A stretch of 35,052 nucleotides of DNA, taken from positions 1 to 35,052 of the forward strand of contig CACYQT010000039.1 in NCBI GenBank assembly GCA_902776645.1, in the 5' to 3' direction. Positions 1 to 8,295 of this stretch are shown in pieces. Each line of letters opens with the position of its first letter. Position 1 is the first letter of the stretch. The notes beneath the pieces were generated by a model, which made no database searches, was not told the DNA's origin, and saw only the letters and a program-made list of their open reading frames with translations. A program made the position numbers and the translations under genes. This DNA is from an uncultured bacterium. Lineage in GTDB: Bacteria; Verrucomicrobiota; Lentisphaeria; Oligosphaerales; Oligosphaeraceae.

Positions 1-25
1 CCCCGTCGCGCGACGGGGCTTTTTT
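1..25 (+). terminator. Intrinsic terminator of a gene left of the window
   Basis: The first 18 bases are a perfect GC-rich palindrome (stem CCCCGTC, loop GCGC, stem GACGGGG), followed at once by C and six T. This is a textbook rho-independent terminator read on the plus strand, so a plus-strand gene probably ends just left of the window. It is convergent with the minus-strand polysaccharide locus ending at 54. The hairpin may also stop minus-strand transcripts, but the sequence needed to judge that lies outside the window. Confidence 0.8.
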
Positions 26-53
26 GTGTTGCAATGGAAAGGAAGGAGCTGTC

Positions 54-1169
54 TCAGCCTTTGAAGAGCAGTTCGAGCGTGCGGCGGATCTTGGATTCGT
101 TGGCTTCGATGCTGCGGCAGAGCTGGACTTGGACGCGCGCGCGGTGCAGATTCTGGCCGTCGTATTTCGTCTTGAAATAGACATCTCCGGCGAGATAGTC
201 CGCGAAGAAACGAAGGGCCAGTTCGTAGGTGATGAGGCGTGCCGCGTCGTAGATGTGCGCCTTGTCGAAATCCGTGAGCGAGTCTTTGCAGTGCTGCTGG
301 TAGCCGTTGAGAAGGGCGAAGCAGAAATCGACGTCGAAATAGATTTTGGTGAAATCCGTGCATTCTTCGCCTGCGGGATTGCAGCATGAACGGAGACAGT
401 CGCCGATGTCATAGAGGACGAGACCGGGCTTGACGGTGTCGAGATCGATGATGGCGGTTCCTTTGGAAGTCGCGTCGTCGATCATGACGTTGGCGGTTTT
501 GGGGTCGCCATGGATCGGGCGGAGCTCCACTTCGCCGCGCGCCTTGGCGTCTTCCAGGAAACTGGACCATTCACGGCGCAGTTCGATGAATTTCATGACA
601 TTCTTGGCAACCTGCGAGCTTTGGAGACGCGCTTTTCCCGCCGGAGTGGCGAGCGCCTCGTCCAGTTTTTTGAAATACTGCGGCGTGATATGGAAGCCGG
701 GCAGGGTGTCGAACAACTGGTCGCAGGGGAGGTCGGAAAGGATGTGGTGGAAATTGCCGAGAACGGAACCGATTTCGAGGGCGTGGTTGATATTCTGGAC
801 GGCGTCATATGAATGCGCGGAAGCGATTCGCGTAATGGCCCGCCAGTATTCCCCTTGGTCGTCGATGATGAAATCCTTTCCTGATTTGCTCGGAATGACT
901 TTTGGCAATTGCCAGATGCGCTCAGCGTCGTCATGTTCCTCCCGGAGGCGCTGATGGGCGTGCTCCGTCACCAGATGCATGTTCTGCATCAGTTCCTCCG
1001 GCTTGGTGAACACGGTCTTGTTGATGCGTTGGATGACGACTTTGTGTTCATCGAAGACGGTACGGAAGATGGCGATATACGTGTCGTTGACGTTGCCGCT
1101 GCCGAGCGGTTCAATGCTGACAAGGTAGCCTTCGATATCGAATTGCTGGGCGATGATTGCTGAAATCAT
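54..1169 (-). CDS. APH-fold sugar kinase (N-acetylhexosamine kinase-like)
   Basis: 371 aa cytoplasmic protein of the aminoglycoside phosphotransferase (APH/choline kinase) fold. A Gly-rich nucleotide loop (GSGNVND) lies at residues 23-29. The catalytic Brenner-type motif HGDPKTANVM is at 220-229 and the metal-binding IDLDT at 241-245. Proteins of this length and pattern include NahK-type N-acetylhexosamine 1-kinases and the proteins often labelled mucin desulfatase-like phosphotransferases; antibiotic resistance is unlikely. The ATG is preceded by a good Shine-Dalgarno (GGAGGG). It is the last gene of the minus-strand polysaccharide locus, 74 bp after the CpsB-type phosphatase, which fits supply of an activated sugar. 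The exact substrate cannot be read from the sequence. Confidence 0.8.
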   Translation of the reverse strand: MISAIIAQQFDIEGYLVSIEPLGSGNVNDTYIAIFRTVFDEHKVVIQRINKTVFTKPEELMQNMHLVTEHAHQRLREEHDDAERIWQLPKVIPSKSGKDFIIDDQGEYWRAITRIASAHSYDAVQNINHALEIGSVLGNFHHILSDLPCDQLFDTLPGFHITPQYFKKLDEALATPAGKARLQSSQVAKNVMKFIELRREWSSFLEDAKARGEVELRPIHGDPKTANVMIDDATSKGTAIIDLDTVKPGLVLYDIGDCLRSCCNPAGEECTDFTKIYFDVDFCFALLNGYQQHCKDSLTDFDKAHIYDAARLITYELALRFFADYLAGDVYFKTKYDGQNLHRARVQVQLCRSIEANESKIRRTLELLFKG

Positions 1170-1243
1170 ATTCTGCCCTCCATGGGTGATAGTGTCGTTT
1201 AGGAGGCGACTTGACGTCTACATGGGACATGTGATTTAGGAAA

Positions 1244-1972
1244 TCACTTGATCCCGAGAAGTTGCGCTGGCGTGTCATGGGAGATGAGCGTCCAGGCATC
1301 CTTCCCGAACGCATCCGTGATTCTCTTCCTTGCGTCAAGCAGGCCGGCGGGACGGTATTCGGGATGATGCGCGTCCGAGCCGATGATGACCTGTTCCTTG
1401 GCGTATTCGATGAGCTTGAGGATGGCCTTGGGGATGGAGTTGTGGAGAAAGCCGCCTTTGAAGTTGTTGGAGTTGAACTGGAGATATAATCCCTTGTCCA
1501 TTAAATCTTTCAGGAAATCGATCTTCTTCAGGAAGCCGTCATAACGTTCCGGATGCGCGAGAATCAGCGTGACGTTTTTGATTTGGGCGTTGAAGAGGAG
1601 ATTGGCCGCGAAATCAAGATTGACGGTGAACGGAAGTTCGACGAGCATCGGGCGGTTTTGGACGTCCGGATTGCCGCAACGGCATTCCGGCGTCGCCAAT
1701 GCGGAGTCCGAAGAATGGCCGTCCGCAGAATATTCGAGTCCTGGAAGGACGGTCAACGGTATTTGCTCTTCCTGAAGACGCTGACGGAGTTCCATGATCA
1801 ACTGGTCCCGTTTGGGCAGGAGCATGGCGAGATTTTCGCCTGAACCGTGCGGTGTCGCCACGAGATGGGTGATGCCGAATTCCGCGCTTTGGCGGGCAAG
1901 CTTCATCGTCTCGTCCCAGTTTTGCGACCCGTCGTCGATGCCGGGGAGGATGTGGATGTGGAAATCTATCAT
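1244..1972 (-). CDS. CpsB/YwqE-type PHP-domain protein-tyrosine phosphatase
   Basis: 242 aa protein of the PHP metal-dependent phosphohydrolase superfamily, CpsB/CapC/YwqE branch. The N-terminal metal motif DFHIHILPGIDDGS (residues 3-16, His5 and His7) is diagnostic. Further metal-ligand motifs are AHPERY in the middle and GSDAHHPEYR near the C-terminus. Family members dephosphorylate the tyrosine tail of the cognate bacterial tyrosine kinase and so control polysaccharide assembly. The gene starts only 12 bp after the stop of the Wzz/BY-kinase gene, and no clear Shine-Dalgarno is visible, so translational coupling is likely. The kinase-phosphatase adjacency makes the assignment firm. Confidence 0.9.
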   Translation of the reverse strand: MIDFHIHILPGIDDGSQNWDETMKLARQSAEFGITHLVATPHGSGENLAMLLPKRDQLIMELRQRLQEEQIPLTVLPGLEYSADGHSSDSALATPECRCGNPDVQNRPMLVELPFTVNLDFAANLLFNAQIKNVTLILAHPERYDGFLKKIDFLKDLMDKGLYLQFNSNNFKGGFLHNSIPKAILKLIEYAKEQVIIGSDAHHPEYRPAGLLDARKRITDAFGKDAWTLISHDTPAQLLGIK

Positions 1973-1984
1973 GCGGGATAAAGG

Positions 1985-4216
1985 TTATTTTTTCTTTTGG
2001 GCGGGGGGCGCCGCGTTGTCCGCGTTGTCCGATTCGCTGGGCTGAGCGGTGAGTTTGCGGTCGCTATAACGGCTTCCTTTCCCGTATCCATAACCATAGC
2101 CGTAGCCATAACCGTAACCGTAGCCATAGCCGTAGCCGTACTTGTAGCCATAGCCGTAGCCGTACTTCGAGTAGGACGACTTGGGCACGTCCACGTTGTT
2201 GCAAACCAAGCCGGCGAGCTTGATGTTCAACTGGAGCAAGCGGTTGCGCAGATGCATGAGAACCGGCTTGGGCAGATAGAAGAGGCGGGACACGAGGATG
2301 AGGGAGACGTTCGGCTGCGCGATGAGCAGCGTGTCGGAAACGGCGACGACAGGCGGCGTGTCGATGAAGGTGATGTCGTATTCGCTCTGGACTTTCTCCA
2401 AAAGCTTCTGGAAGCTGACGCTGCCGATAAGTTCGTTGGGGTTGGGGGGCAGGGGGCCTGCGAGCGCGACGTCGATCTTCAGCTGGTCGATATGGATGAC
2501 GACATCCTCCAGCTTGCAGTCGCCGACGAGAACGTTGCTGACGCCTTGGCGTTTCTTGACGTCTTCGGGGAGGAAGTCCTTCAGCAGGCGATGGAGACGC
2601 GGCTTGCGGAGGTCGAGTTCGAGGAGGAGGATGCGCTTGTTGTCGCGTGCGAAGCTTCTGGCGAGGTTGCAGGTCATGAAGGTCTTGCCTTCATGCGGCA
2701 GGGCGCTGGTGACGGCGATGATCTTCGTATTGCGCGTCATCATGGAGAGGTTCAAGCTTGTACGGATATCGCGGAAGACTTCGTCCACCGGCTCTTCGCC
2801 ATTGCTTTGCAGCAACTTGCCTTCAGGATCGCTGAAGAGCGGGAGGGAACCGAAGACCGGGACGCTTTCGTTGAAGGCCTGTGTGATCTGGCTGATATCC
2901 GTGACCTTGTTGTTGATGGAGACAAGAATGAAGGAGATAAGAGCCGCGAACGCGAGACCGCCGAGGAAGGCGAGGCCGAGGACTTTCTTGGGCTGCGGGA
3001 AGACAGGCTTCTTGTTCGGCTTGGCGTCGTTGATTTTGCTGATGTTGTAGTTGCCGATGGTCGTGGCGTCCGCGATCTGCAGTTCGTTGATACGGCTGGT
3101 GATCATGGTGATGGTTTCGTCCAGCTTGTCGCAGGCGGCTTCGCGCATACGGTAGTCGCCGCCGATCTTGTCCAGTTTGATGAGCTCCTGCTCCTTGTCA
3201 TTGATCTGGGCCTGGAGGGACTCGCAACGTCTCTGGACGCGCTGAAGCTTGAGCTTGAGGCCGTTGAGACTGACATCGACCTGGTCTTCGGAAGCTTTCT
3301 GGATCATCTGCTTGACTTCTTCGTGAACCTTGACGGCCTGATGTTCCTTATTATAATTGGTAAGTAGTTCCGGAAGCTTCATCTGATGGGTCAGGAGGAG
3401 ATTCTGGAGTGTGGAAAGATTGCTGTTGCTGTCCGGAATCAAGTAAGGAAGCATGACGACGGCGTTGGCGCGGTTGTTGTTGACTTCCTCCAACGTGGTG
3501 GAGATTTCTTCGCAATCCATTTTGGCTTCGAAGAGTTTCGTTTCCAGTTCGTTCCGCTGGGTGACAAGGGCGTTGTAGCTCTGCTTCAGATCATAGATGC
3601 CATGCTCCTCCTTGAATTTGAGGAGGTCTTCCATGGCCTTGGCGCGGTTGAGCTGGACTTCTTTCAACTGATCGCGGAGCAGGTTGGCGCCCGTGCTGGA
3701 AATCGTGATTTTCCGCTTGTACATGAAATCGACATAGACTTCCGCAACCGTGTTGGCGAATTTCGCGGCGGCTTCCGGATTGAGGGATTTGACGGTGATG
3801 TTCACCAGATTCGTGCCGGGGATGCGGACGATGGACGGGCCTGTGCAGCCGCTTGCCTCTTCGCCAAGGCGTTCATAGACTTTGGAGAGGACTTCACTTG
3901 ACTGGATGACCTGGATCTGGGTCTTGATGAAGGCTTCGCCAGCCATGCCGTAGGATGGATCCGCGATGCCTTTGACGTCCAAAGCGCGCATTTCATTGCT
4001 GGCGATCATCATTTCGGCGGTCGAACTGTAAATGGGGGTCGCCGTCCGCAGGAACAGTATGCCGCCGGCCAGGAACAGAATCACAGCCGTTGGATACAGC
4101 CATAGATATGGCCGGACAAATGTCGCGAAATATCCAAACAACGTCTGAAGAATATTGTCCTCGTTTTCGATGGAGGGCATTTGCGGCTGAATTGTTTGTG
4201 GTTGCTGTTCTGACAT
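1985..4216 (-). CDS. Wzz/Wzc-type chain-length regulator fused to BY-kinase
   Basis: 743 aa inner-membrane protein. A Wzz domain has its first TM at about 40-57 and a long coiled-coil periplasmic region to about 390. The second TM is at about 412-433, followed by a cytoplasmic bacterial tyrosine kinase domain. Walker A is at 505-512 (ALPHEGKT), Walker A' at about 529-540 (LLELDLRKPR) and Walker B at about 615-622 (ITFIDTPP). Family members co-polymerise with the outer-membrane exporter and set chain length, regulated by cycles of autophosphorylation on a C-terminal tyrosine cluster. Here that tail is a long Tyr-Gly repeat at 685-712. The exporter gene lies directly upstream (65 bp) and the cognate-type phosphatase directly downstream. 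Confidence 0.93.
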   Translation of the reverse strand: MSEQQPQTIQPQMPSIENEDNILQTLFGYFATFVRPYLWLYPTAVILFLAGGILFLRTATPIYSSTAEMMIASNEMRALDVKGIADPSYGMAGEAFIKTQIQVIQSSEVLSKVYERLGEEASGCTGPSIVRIPGTNLVNITVKSLNPEAAAKFANTVAEVYVDFMYKRKITISSTGANLLRDQLKEVQLNRAKAMEDLLKFKEEHGIYDLKQSYNALVTQRNELETKLFEAKMDCEEISTTLEEVNNNRANAVVMLPYLIPDSNSNLSTLQNLLLTHQMKLPELLTNYNKEHQAVKVHEEVKQMIQKASEDQVDVSLNGLKLKLQRVQRRCESLQAQINDKEQELIKLDKIGGDYRMREAACDKLDETITMITSRINELQIADATTIGNYNISKINDAKPNKKPVFPQPKKVLGLAFLGGLAFAALISFILVSINNKVTDISQITQAFNESVPVFGSLPLFSDPEGKLLQSNGEEPVDEVFRDIRTSLNLSMMTRNTKIIAVTSALPHEGKTFMTCNLARSFARDNKRILLLELDLRKPRLHRLLKDFLPEDVKKRQGVSNVLVGDCKLEDVVIHIDQLKIDVALAGPLPPNPNELIGSVSFQKLLEKVQSEYDITFIDTPPVVAVSDTLLIAQPNVSLILVSRLFYLPKPVLMHLRNRLLQLNIKLAGLVCNNVDVPKSSYSKYGYGYGYKYGYGYGYGYGYGYGYGYGYGKGSRYSDRKLTAQPSESDNADNAAPPAQKKK
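2081..2164 (-). repeat. Coding (Tyr-Gly)n repeat in the BY-kinase tail
   Basis: Codons 685-712 alternate Tyr and Gly, interrupted once by Lys692, giving 14 tyrosines in 28 residues; Tyr682 and Tyr717 flank it. Synonymous codons are mixed (TAC/TAT; GGC/GGT/GGA), so this is not simply a fresh DNA slippage product: the amino-acid pattern appears to be maintained. In this family the C-terminal tyrosines are the autophosphorylation sites. Confidence 0.9.
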
Positions 4217-4281
4217 CGATTGCTCTTTGCTATTCGTGCGGTATGGTGACTCGTTAAAAACAGGACAAAAATTTTGGAAGA

Positions 4282-5370
4282 CTACCAGATGGACTCCTGG
4301 ACGAAGATGATGTCGCCGTTGCGGAGCATTTCGTCCCGTTCCATGTTTTCAATGGACGTATAGAGTTTCTTCAGGTTGAGCTTCTTGATTTCCTTGTTGC
4401 GGATGAGCGTGATATCGTTCTGTTTGGCGACTTGCGTGAAGCCGCCGGCGAGGGCGATGGCCTGGGAGGCGGTGATGGTCTTGTCCGGCGGGAGGGTGAG
4501 CGGGCCGGGCTTTCTGACTTCGCCGAGAACGTAGATCTGTTCGGCTGCGCCGACGAGCACATAGTCGCCGGGGACGATGCGGACATCATTCTCATAATTG
4601 CCAAGGACTTGCGATTTGAGCGATGCGGGAATCATGTCGCGTTCGCCTTTGGCGTTCGTGCGGATGATGCAGATATTGCCGGCGTCGGCACCGGGTTTCA
4701 TGCTGCCGGCGCGGATGATGAGTTCGGAGACGAGCGGAGGACGCTGCGTGTCAATGTAAATGGTGGTGGGGCTGTTGACTTCGCCGGCGACGAAGACCGG
4801 CGGGGCTTTCGGGACGATGAGCGTGTCTTCAGGCAGAAGCTTGAAATCGTCGCCGCCGGACTGGCGGGAAACGAGTGCGCTGACGTCGATTTTGTGGCGG
4901 ACAAGCTTGCCTTCGGAGCGTCTGAGGACGGCGACGTTGTTGAGATCCGCGCTTTCCGTGAAGCCGCCGGCCGCGCTAAGGGCCTGCAGGGCGGTCATGC
5001 GTCCGTATGTGGGCAGTTCCATGGACTGGGAGGATTTGACTTCGCCAAGAATGTAGATGCGGCGCGGACCCCAGTCCTGGACGAATACGTCGACGTGCGG
5101 ATCCGTCACCTGTTTTGCGTTCGCCAGCTCTTTTTCCAGTTTTTCGGCGATCGTGCGGGCCGTGAGGCCACTAGCCTTGATGGTGCCGCAGAACGGGTAG
5201 CGGAACGTCCCGTCCTCTTCGATGCGGATGACTTTGCTGAATTCCGCGACGCGGAAGACTTGGATGGAAAGGACGTCGCCCGGCTGCAGGGTGGAGGCTT
5301 TCCAGTCATCGGCATTCTGGGCCAGAACGAAACAGGAGAGGAGAATCAGAACAAGTGTCAGGTTGCGCAT
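4282..5370 (-). CDS. Wza-type polysaccharide export protein (SLBB domains)
   Basis: 362 aa exported protein. The N-terminus MRNLTLVLILLSCFVLAQN is a signal peptide; LLSC around Cys13 is a near-lipobox, so lipidation is possible, with cleavage after VLA the alternative. A polysaccharide export domain follows (about 24-100, with LQPGDVLSIQVF and DGTFRYPFCGTI), then about three SLBB-type beta-grasp repeats, seen as IYILGEV, VFVAGEV and IYVLGEV starts, each followed by a GGF or AGS turn. It should form the outer-membrane or periplasmic export channel working with the Wzz/BY-kinase. It lies between that kinase gene and the beta-barrel gene on the same strand, as is usual for capsule or exopolysaccharide loci. 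Confidence 0.92.
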   Translation of the reverse strand: MRNLTLVLILLSCFVLAQNADDWKASTLQPGDVLSIQVFRVAEFSKVIRIEEDGTFRYPFCGTIKASGLTARTIAEKLEKELANAKQVTDPHVDVFVQDWGPRRIYILGEVKSSQSMELPTYGRMTALQALSAAGGFTESADLNNVAVLRRSEGKLVRHKIDVSALVSRQSGGDDFKLLPEDTLIVPKAPPVFVAGEVNSPTTIYIDTQRPPLVSELIIRAGSMKPGADAGNICIIRTNAKGERDMIPASLKSQVLGNYENDVRIVPGDYVLVGAAEQIYVLGEVRKPGPLTLPPDKTITASQAIALAGGFTQVAKQNDITLIRNKEIKKLNLKKLYTSIENMERDEMLRNGDIIFVQESIW

Positions 5371-5421
5371 AATGGGTGTTCGTAGGATTTTTTAGACGAT
5401 TTATGCTAAAGGGGATTGTTT

Positions 5422-6624
5422 TCAATAGGTGAATTTGACTCCGAGCCAGACTTCGTTGACTTCGTAGTCTCTGTTGGAGCGATACTTGTATTTGGTGTGT
5501 TCGTACTCGTAGCCCAGATAGGTGGAGAACCGCTGGGATATCTTGTAGTCCAGATTGGCGAAGGCGGAGTATTCCGTGGAGTCATAGATGGAGTTCCGTT
5601 CGTCTTGGATTTCCATGCTCACACCAGGGGTGAAGGAGATGCGATGGGTCAGCTGCCAAGTGGCACGGAGAGAGTTGAAGTAGGACATGCGTCCGCCGCG
5701 GCCTGATCCCGTGTCCTCCCATTCGATGGAGGAGAGGTAGGTAAGGAAGAAATTGGAAACGGGATAGTAGCGTAAGGTCAAATTGGCGACAGGTTCCCAG
5801 TCGCCGTCGCCGTTGGTGCCCTTGGAACGACCCTTGTATTCGGTGCGGGAAAGACCGGCGCCGAGATGGGCGGAGAATTTGCTGCTCTGGCGGTAGTCGA
5901 TGAACGGCGCGATTTCATAGGTCTTGGAGTCGTCATTCGACTTGTTGTTTCGGTACATCTTCTCCTTGTAGGAGCTCCGGATGCCCAGCTTGATTTTGTC
6001 GGTCAGATTGTAGTATGGCGCGACTCCGAACGAATATTCCTGGTAGGACTTGTCCTTGTAGTCGGAGTCCGTATAATATTTGTTGAAATATCTCGCTGAA
6101 AGGGCGACGCCCCAGCGGGCGAATTTCAGCATATCGTACGTCAGGCCGATCGTATTGTCGATGTGCGTGGTGTGGTTCGTGTCCGACGTATCGTATTTTT
6201 CATTGACACTGCGTGAAGAAAGGGTGAGCATGAGACGGTCATTGCCGAGAAGGTCTATGCCGCCCAAGATGAACGGGGAGATGTTCCACTTGAATTCGCT
6301 TTCATCGGAGTCCTTGTCATAGTATTCGTAGGAGATGTCTCCGATGACGCCGTACTTCCCGTTTTCGTAATTTTTATACCAGTCTAGCGATAAACCGCAT
6401 TCATTGATGAAGGAGCCGACTCTTCTTGTGGCGGAATCATGGATGTTGTCGTTGTAGCGGACCTCCTCGAACGCGGAGAGAGTAAGTCGGTTCGGGATGG
6501 CGGCCGCGGCCGTCTCAAAATAGTCGCTCAGGAATGACTGGGCCTGGAGTTGAGACATGCAGATGCTTGAAAACAAGACAGCTGCTACGACTTTGAAAGA
6601 ACGGGAAATGCTCCTCATGTCCAT
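5422..6624 (-). CDS. Outer-membrane beta-barrel protein of the polysaccharide locus
   Basis: About 400 aa. I start at the ATG at 6624 (MDMRSISRSFK), which gives a normal signal peptide ending near LQAQS; a second ATG lies two codons on, and a TTG at 6651 is possible but would lengthen the n-region. The mature protein alternates polar and aromatic residues throughout, rich in Tyr and Asp, with many short beta strands. It ends in WLGVKFTY, a C-terminal aromatic residue typical of BAM-inserted barrels. It resembles the putative outer-membrane beta-barrel proteins (BBP2-like) found beside exopolysaccharide export genes, where a role in secretion across the outer membrane is assumed. No enzymatic motif is visible. 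Confidence 0.75.
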   Translation of the reverse strand: MDMRSISRSFKVVAAVLFSSICMSQLQAQSFLSDYFETAAAAIPNRLTLSAFEEVRYNDNIHDSATRRVGSFINECGLSLDWYKNYENGKYGVIGDISYEYYDKDSDESEFKWNISPFILGGIDLLGNDRLMLTLSSRSVNEKYDTSDTNHTTHIDNTIGLTYDMLKFARWGVALSARYFNKYYTDSDYKDKSYQEYSFGVAPYYNLTDKIKLGIRSSYKEKMYRNNKSNDDSKTYEIAPFIDYRQSSKFSAHLGAGLSRTEYKGRSKGTNGDGDWEPVANLTLRYYPVSNFFLTYLSSIEWEDTGSGRGGRMSYFNSLRATWQLTHRISFTPGVSMEIQDERNSIYDSTEYSAFANLDYKISQRFSTYLGYEYEHTKYKYRSNRDYEVNEVWLGVKFTY

Positions 6625-6653
6625 GTTGTCGCCCCACAAGGTAAATAACAAAT

Positions 6654-6697
6654 GAAAAAAAAGGCTGGATTCCGGGAAATGAGGCCGGAAGCCAGCC
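6654..6697 (-). terminator. Intrinsic terminator after the small secreted-protein gene
   Basis: Read on the minus strand, a 13-bp GC-rich stem (GGCTGGCTTCCGG pairing with CCGGAATCCAGCC, one mismatch) is followed by an uninterrupted run of T (6662 down to 6654). It lies just after the stop at 6719 and before the beta-barrel start at 6624, so the small gene is probably its own transcription unit, or the element attenuates transcription into the export genes. Confidence 0.85.
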
Positions 6698-6718
6698 TAA
6701 ATAGTTAGTGAAAAACGA

Positions 6719-7153
6719 TTAGCGAGCGTTGACTGCGGGGTTCGTGCTCAGCGTGGGTTTTTCAACGGCGGCCTTGGGAATGTCTTCCTTGATGACGGAA
6801 CCCGTCGTGGTGTCGGTTTCGACGATGGCGATGTTCCACTTGCCGCCGGCGGCCTTGGTGATGCTGACGTTGCCAGCCTCGTTGAGGGCGGCAACGGCGG
6901 CGGGGGCGTAGTTCTTCAGCGTGGCGGTGTTGAGAGCCGTCTTGATGGCGTTGAGGATGACAGCCTGCTGTTTGGCATCGGCACTGCCGATATTGGCGAG
7001 CAGGTCAACGATTTCGCTCATGTCGCCGGACTTGATGCCAGCGGTGGCGGCTTTCTTGATGGCGGTGGCGCTGTCAGTGACATTAAGCGCGAAGGCGCTG
7101 ATGCTGCTGAGAGCAAGGATTGCGACGAGCAGTGCTGCAATGGATTTCTTCAT
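6719..7153 (-). CDS. Small secreted protein of unknown function
   Basis: 144 aa. A clear Sec signal peptide (MKKSIAALLVAILALSSISAFA, cut near residue 22) leads an Ala/Thr/Lys-rich mature chain that looks mostly helical to about 90 and then beta or disordered, ending PAVNAR. It has no cysteine and no recognisable catalytic motif. The Shine-Dalgarno (AGAGGT, about 6 bp from the ATG) is good. It sits inside the polysaccharide locus between rmlA and the beta-barrel gene, yet has its own AT-rich promoter region and a strong terminator, which suggests separate and perhaps high expression. I do not recognise the family; a periplasmic or surface-associated role is inference. Confidence 0.7.
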   Translation of the reverse strand: MKKSIAALLVAILALSSISAFALNVTDSATAIKKAATAGIKSGDMSEIVDLLANIGSADAKQQAVILNAIKTALNTATLKNYAPAAVAALNEAGNVSITKAAGGKWNIAIVETDTTTGSVIKEDIPKAAVEKPTLSTNPAVNAR

Positions 7154-7191
7154 GACTCTACCTCTTCTTTGTTGTTGGGTTTGGGAACGTT

Positions 7192-7225
7192 TTTATACTT
7201 ATGAACATTAAAAATCAATGATTTT
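7192..7225 (-). promoter_or_regulatory. Putative promoter and overlapping palindromic operator
   Basis: On the minus strand a -35-like TTGATT (7218-7213) and a -10-like TATAAA (7197-7192) are separated by 15 bp, shorter than the sigma-70 optimum. A palindrome AAAATCA-A-TGATTTT (7211-7225) covers the -35 element and could be a regulator site. The start of the small secreted protein is about 40 bp downstream. The surrounding 7200-7300 stretch is very AT-rich. This is motif matching only. Confidence 0.35.
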
Positions 7226-7328
7226 AAATTAATATAGTTTTTTCTTTCCAATAGGCAAATCTTTTTTTTTATTTTTTTTGATTTTTGCAAGAAAAGGCAA
7301 TCGGGGGACATAAGCTGAAAAAGCGTTT

Positions 7329-8195
7329 TCATGCGCTGACCAGTCTTTTGAGGTATTGCCCGTATTCCGTTTTCAGCAAATTACCAATGGAATCAAGGAT
7401 TTGCGCGCTTGTCATCCATTTGTTCATAAAGGCAATTTCCTGCAGACAGGCGACCTGAAGCCCTTGGCGGGTTTCGATGGTGCGGATGAAATTGGCGGCG
7501 TCCAGGAGGGATTCATGGGTGCCCGTGTCAAGCCATGCGTATCCTCTGCCGAGGCGGACGACGCGCAGGTCGCCGCGGCGGAGATAGGCGTTGTTGACGT
7601 CTGTGATCTCCAGTTCCCCTCTGGCGGAGGGCTTTAGCGATTTTGCGATGCCGATGACGTCGTTGTCGTAGAAATAAAGCCCTGTGACGGCGTAGTTGGA
7701 TTTGGGGGCCTGCGGCTTTTCCTCTATGGATAGGGCCTTGAAGTTTTCATCGAATTCGACGACGCCGAACCGTTGCGGATCGCGGACATAGTAGCCGAAG
7801 ACGGTGGCGCCGGAAGTCTGGGCGGCGGCGCTTTGGACGAGATCGCCCAGATTGGCGCCGTAGAAGATGTTGTCGCCGAGAATGAGGCATACATTGTCCT
7901 GCCCGATGAATTTTTCACCGATGATGAAAGCCTGCGCGAGGCCGTCGGGGCTTGGCTGGACGGCGTAGGAGAGGTTGATGCCGAAACGCGAGCCGTCTCC
8001 GAGCAGGCGGATGAAGGCCGGCTGGTCTTCCGGCGTCGTGATGATGAGAATATCCCGTATGCCCGCCAGCATGAGAACGCTGACGGGATAGTAGATCATC
8101 GGTTTGTCATAGACTGGCAGGAGTTGTTTGGAGACGCCCATGGTGATAGGGTGCAGCCGTGTTCCCGCGCCGCCTGCGAGGACGATGCCTTTCAT
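7329..8195 (-). CDS. rmlA: Glucose-1-phosphate thymidylyltransferase
   Basis: 288 aa, the normal length for RmlA/RfbA. The N-terminus carries the nucleotidyltransferase signature [13 protein letters not shown], followed by [16 protein letters not shown]. Metal-binding LGDNIFYG is near residue 110, followed by [20 protein letters not shown] and the Leu/Gly-rich [18 protein letters not shown]. It makes dTDP-glucose from dTTP and glucose-1-phosphate in the cytoplasm, the first step to dTDP-L-rhamnose and other dTDP-6-deoxysugars. It lies 100 bp downstream of rmlB on the same strand. The Shine-Dalgarno AAGGA is rather far (about 11 bp) from the ATG. Confidence 0.96.
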   Translation of the reverse strand: MKGIVLAGGAGTRLHPITMGVSKQLLPVYDKPMIYYPVSVLMLAGIRDILIITTPEDQPAFIRLLGDGSRFGINLSYAVQPSPDGLAQAFIIGEKFIGQDNVCLILGDNIFYGANLGDLVQSAAAQTSGATVFGYYVRDPQRFGVVEFDENFKALSIEEKPQAPKSNYAVTGLYFYDNDVIGIAKSLKPSARGELEITDVNNAYLRRGDLRVVRLGRGYAWLDTGTHESLLDAANFIRTIETRQGLQVACLQEIAFMNKWMTSAQILDSIGNLLKTEYGQYLKRLVSA

Positions 8196-8295
8196 GGAAA
8201 ATTTGTCCTTTTTATGACTTTTATATTATTAATAAGGTAAAAAGACTGGCTGAATGGACAGCGCCGTCGGCCATGACTTTACAGCCTTTTGGATG

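Noticed and set aside
54..1169. Aminoglycoside resistance gene
   Set aside because: The APH-fold motifs fit sugar kinases of the NahK type, and the gene closes a polysaccharide locus.
1997..3367. 456-codon open frame antisense to the BY-kinase gene
   Set aside because: It lies wholly opposite a gene with clear Wzz and kinase motifs and its translation is a low-complexity Val/Ala/Asp/Glu chain; it is a shadow of GC-rich codon use.
7150..7332. 60-codon open frame in the AT-rich gap after rmlA
   Set aside because: It has no ribosome site or motif, is Lys/Asn-rich from AT-rich DNA, and covers the promoter region of the small secreted protein.
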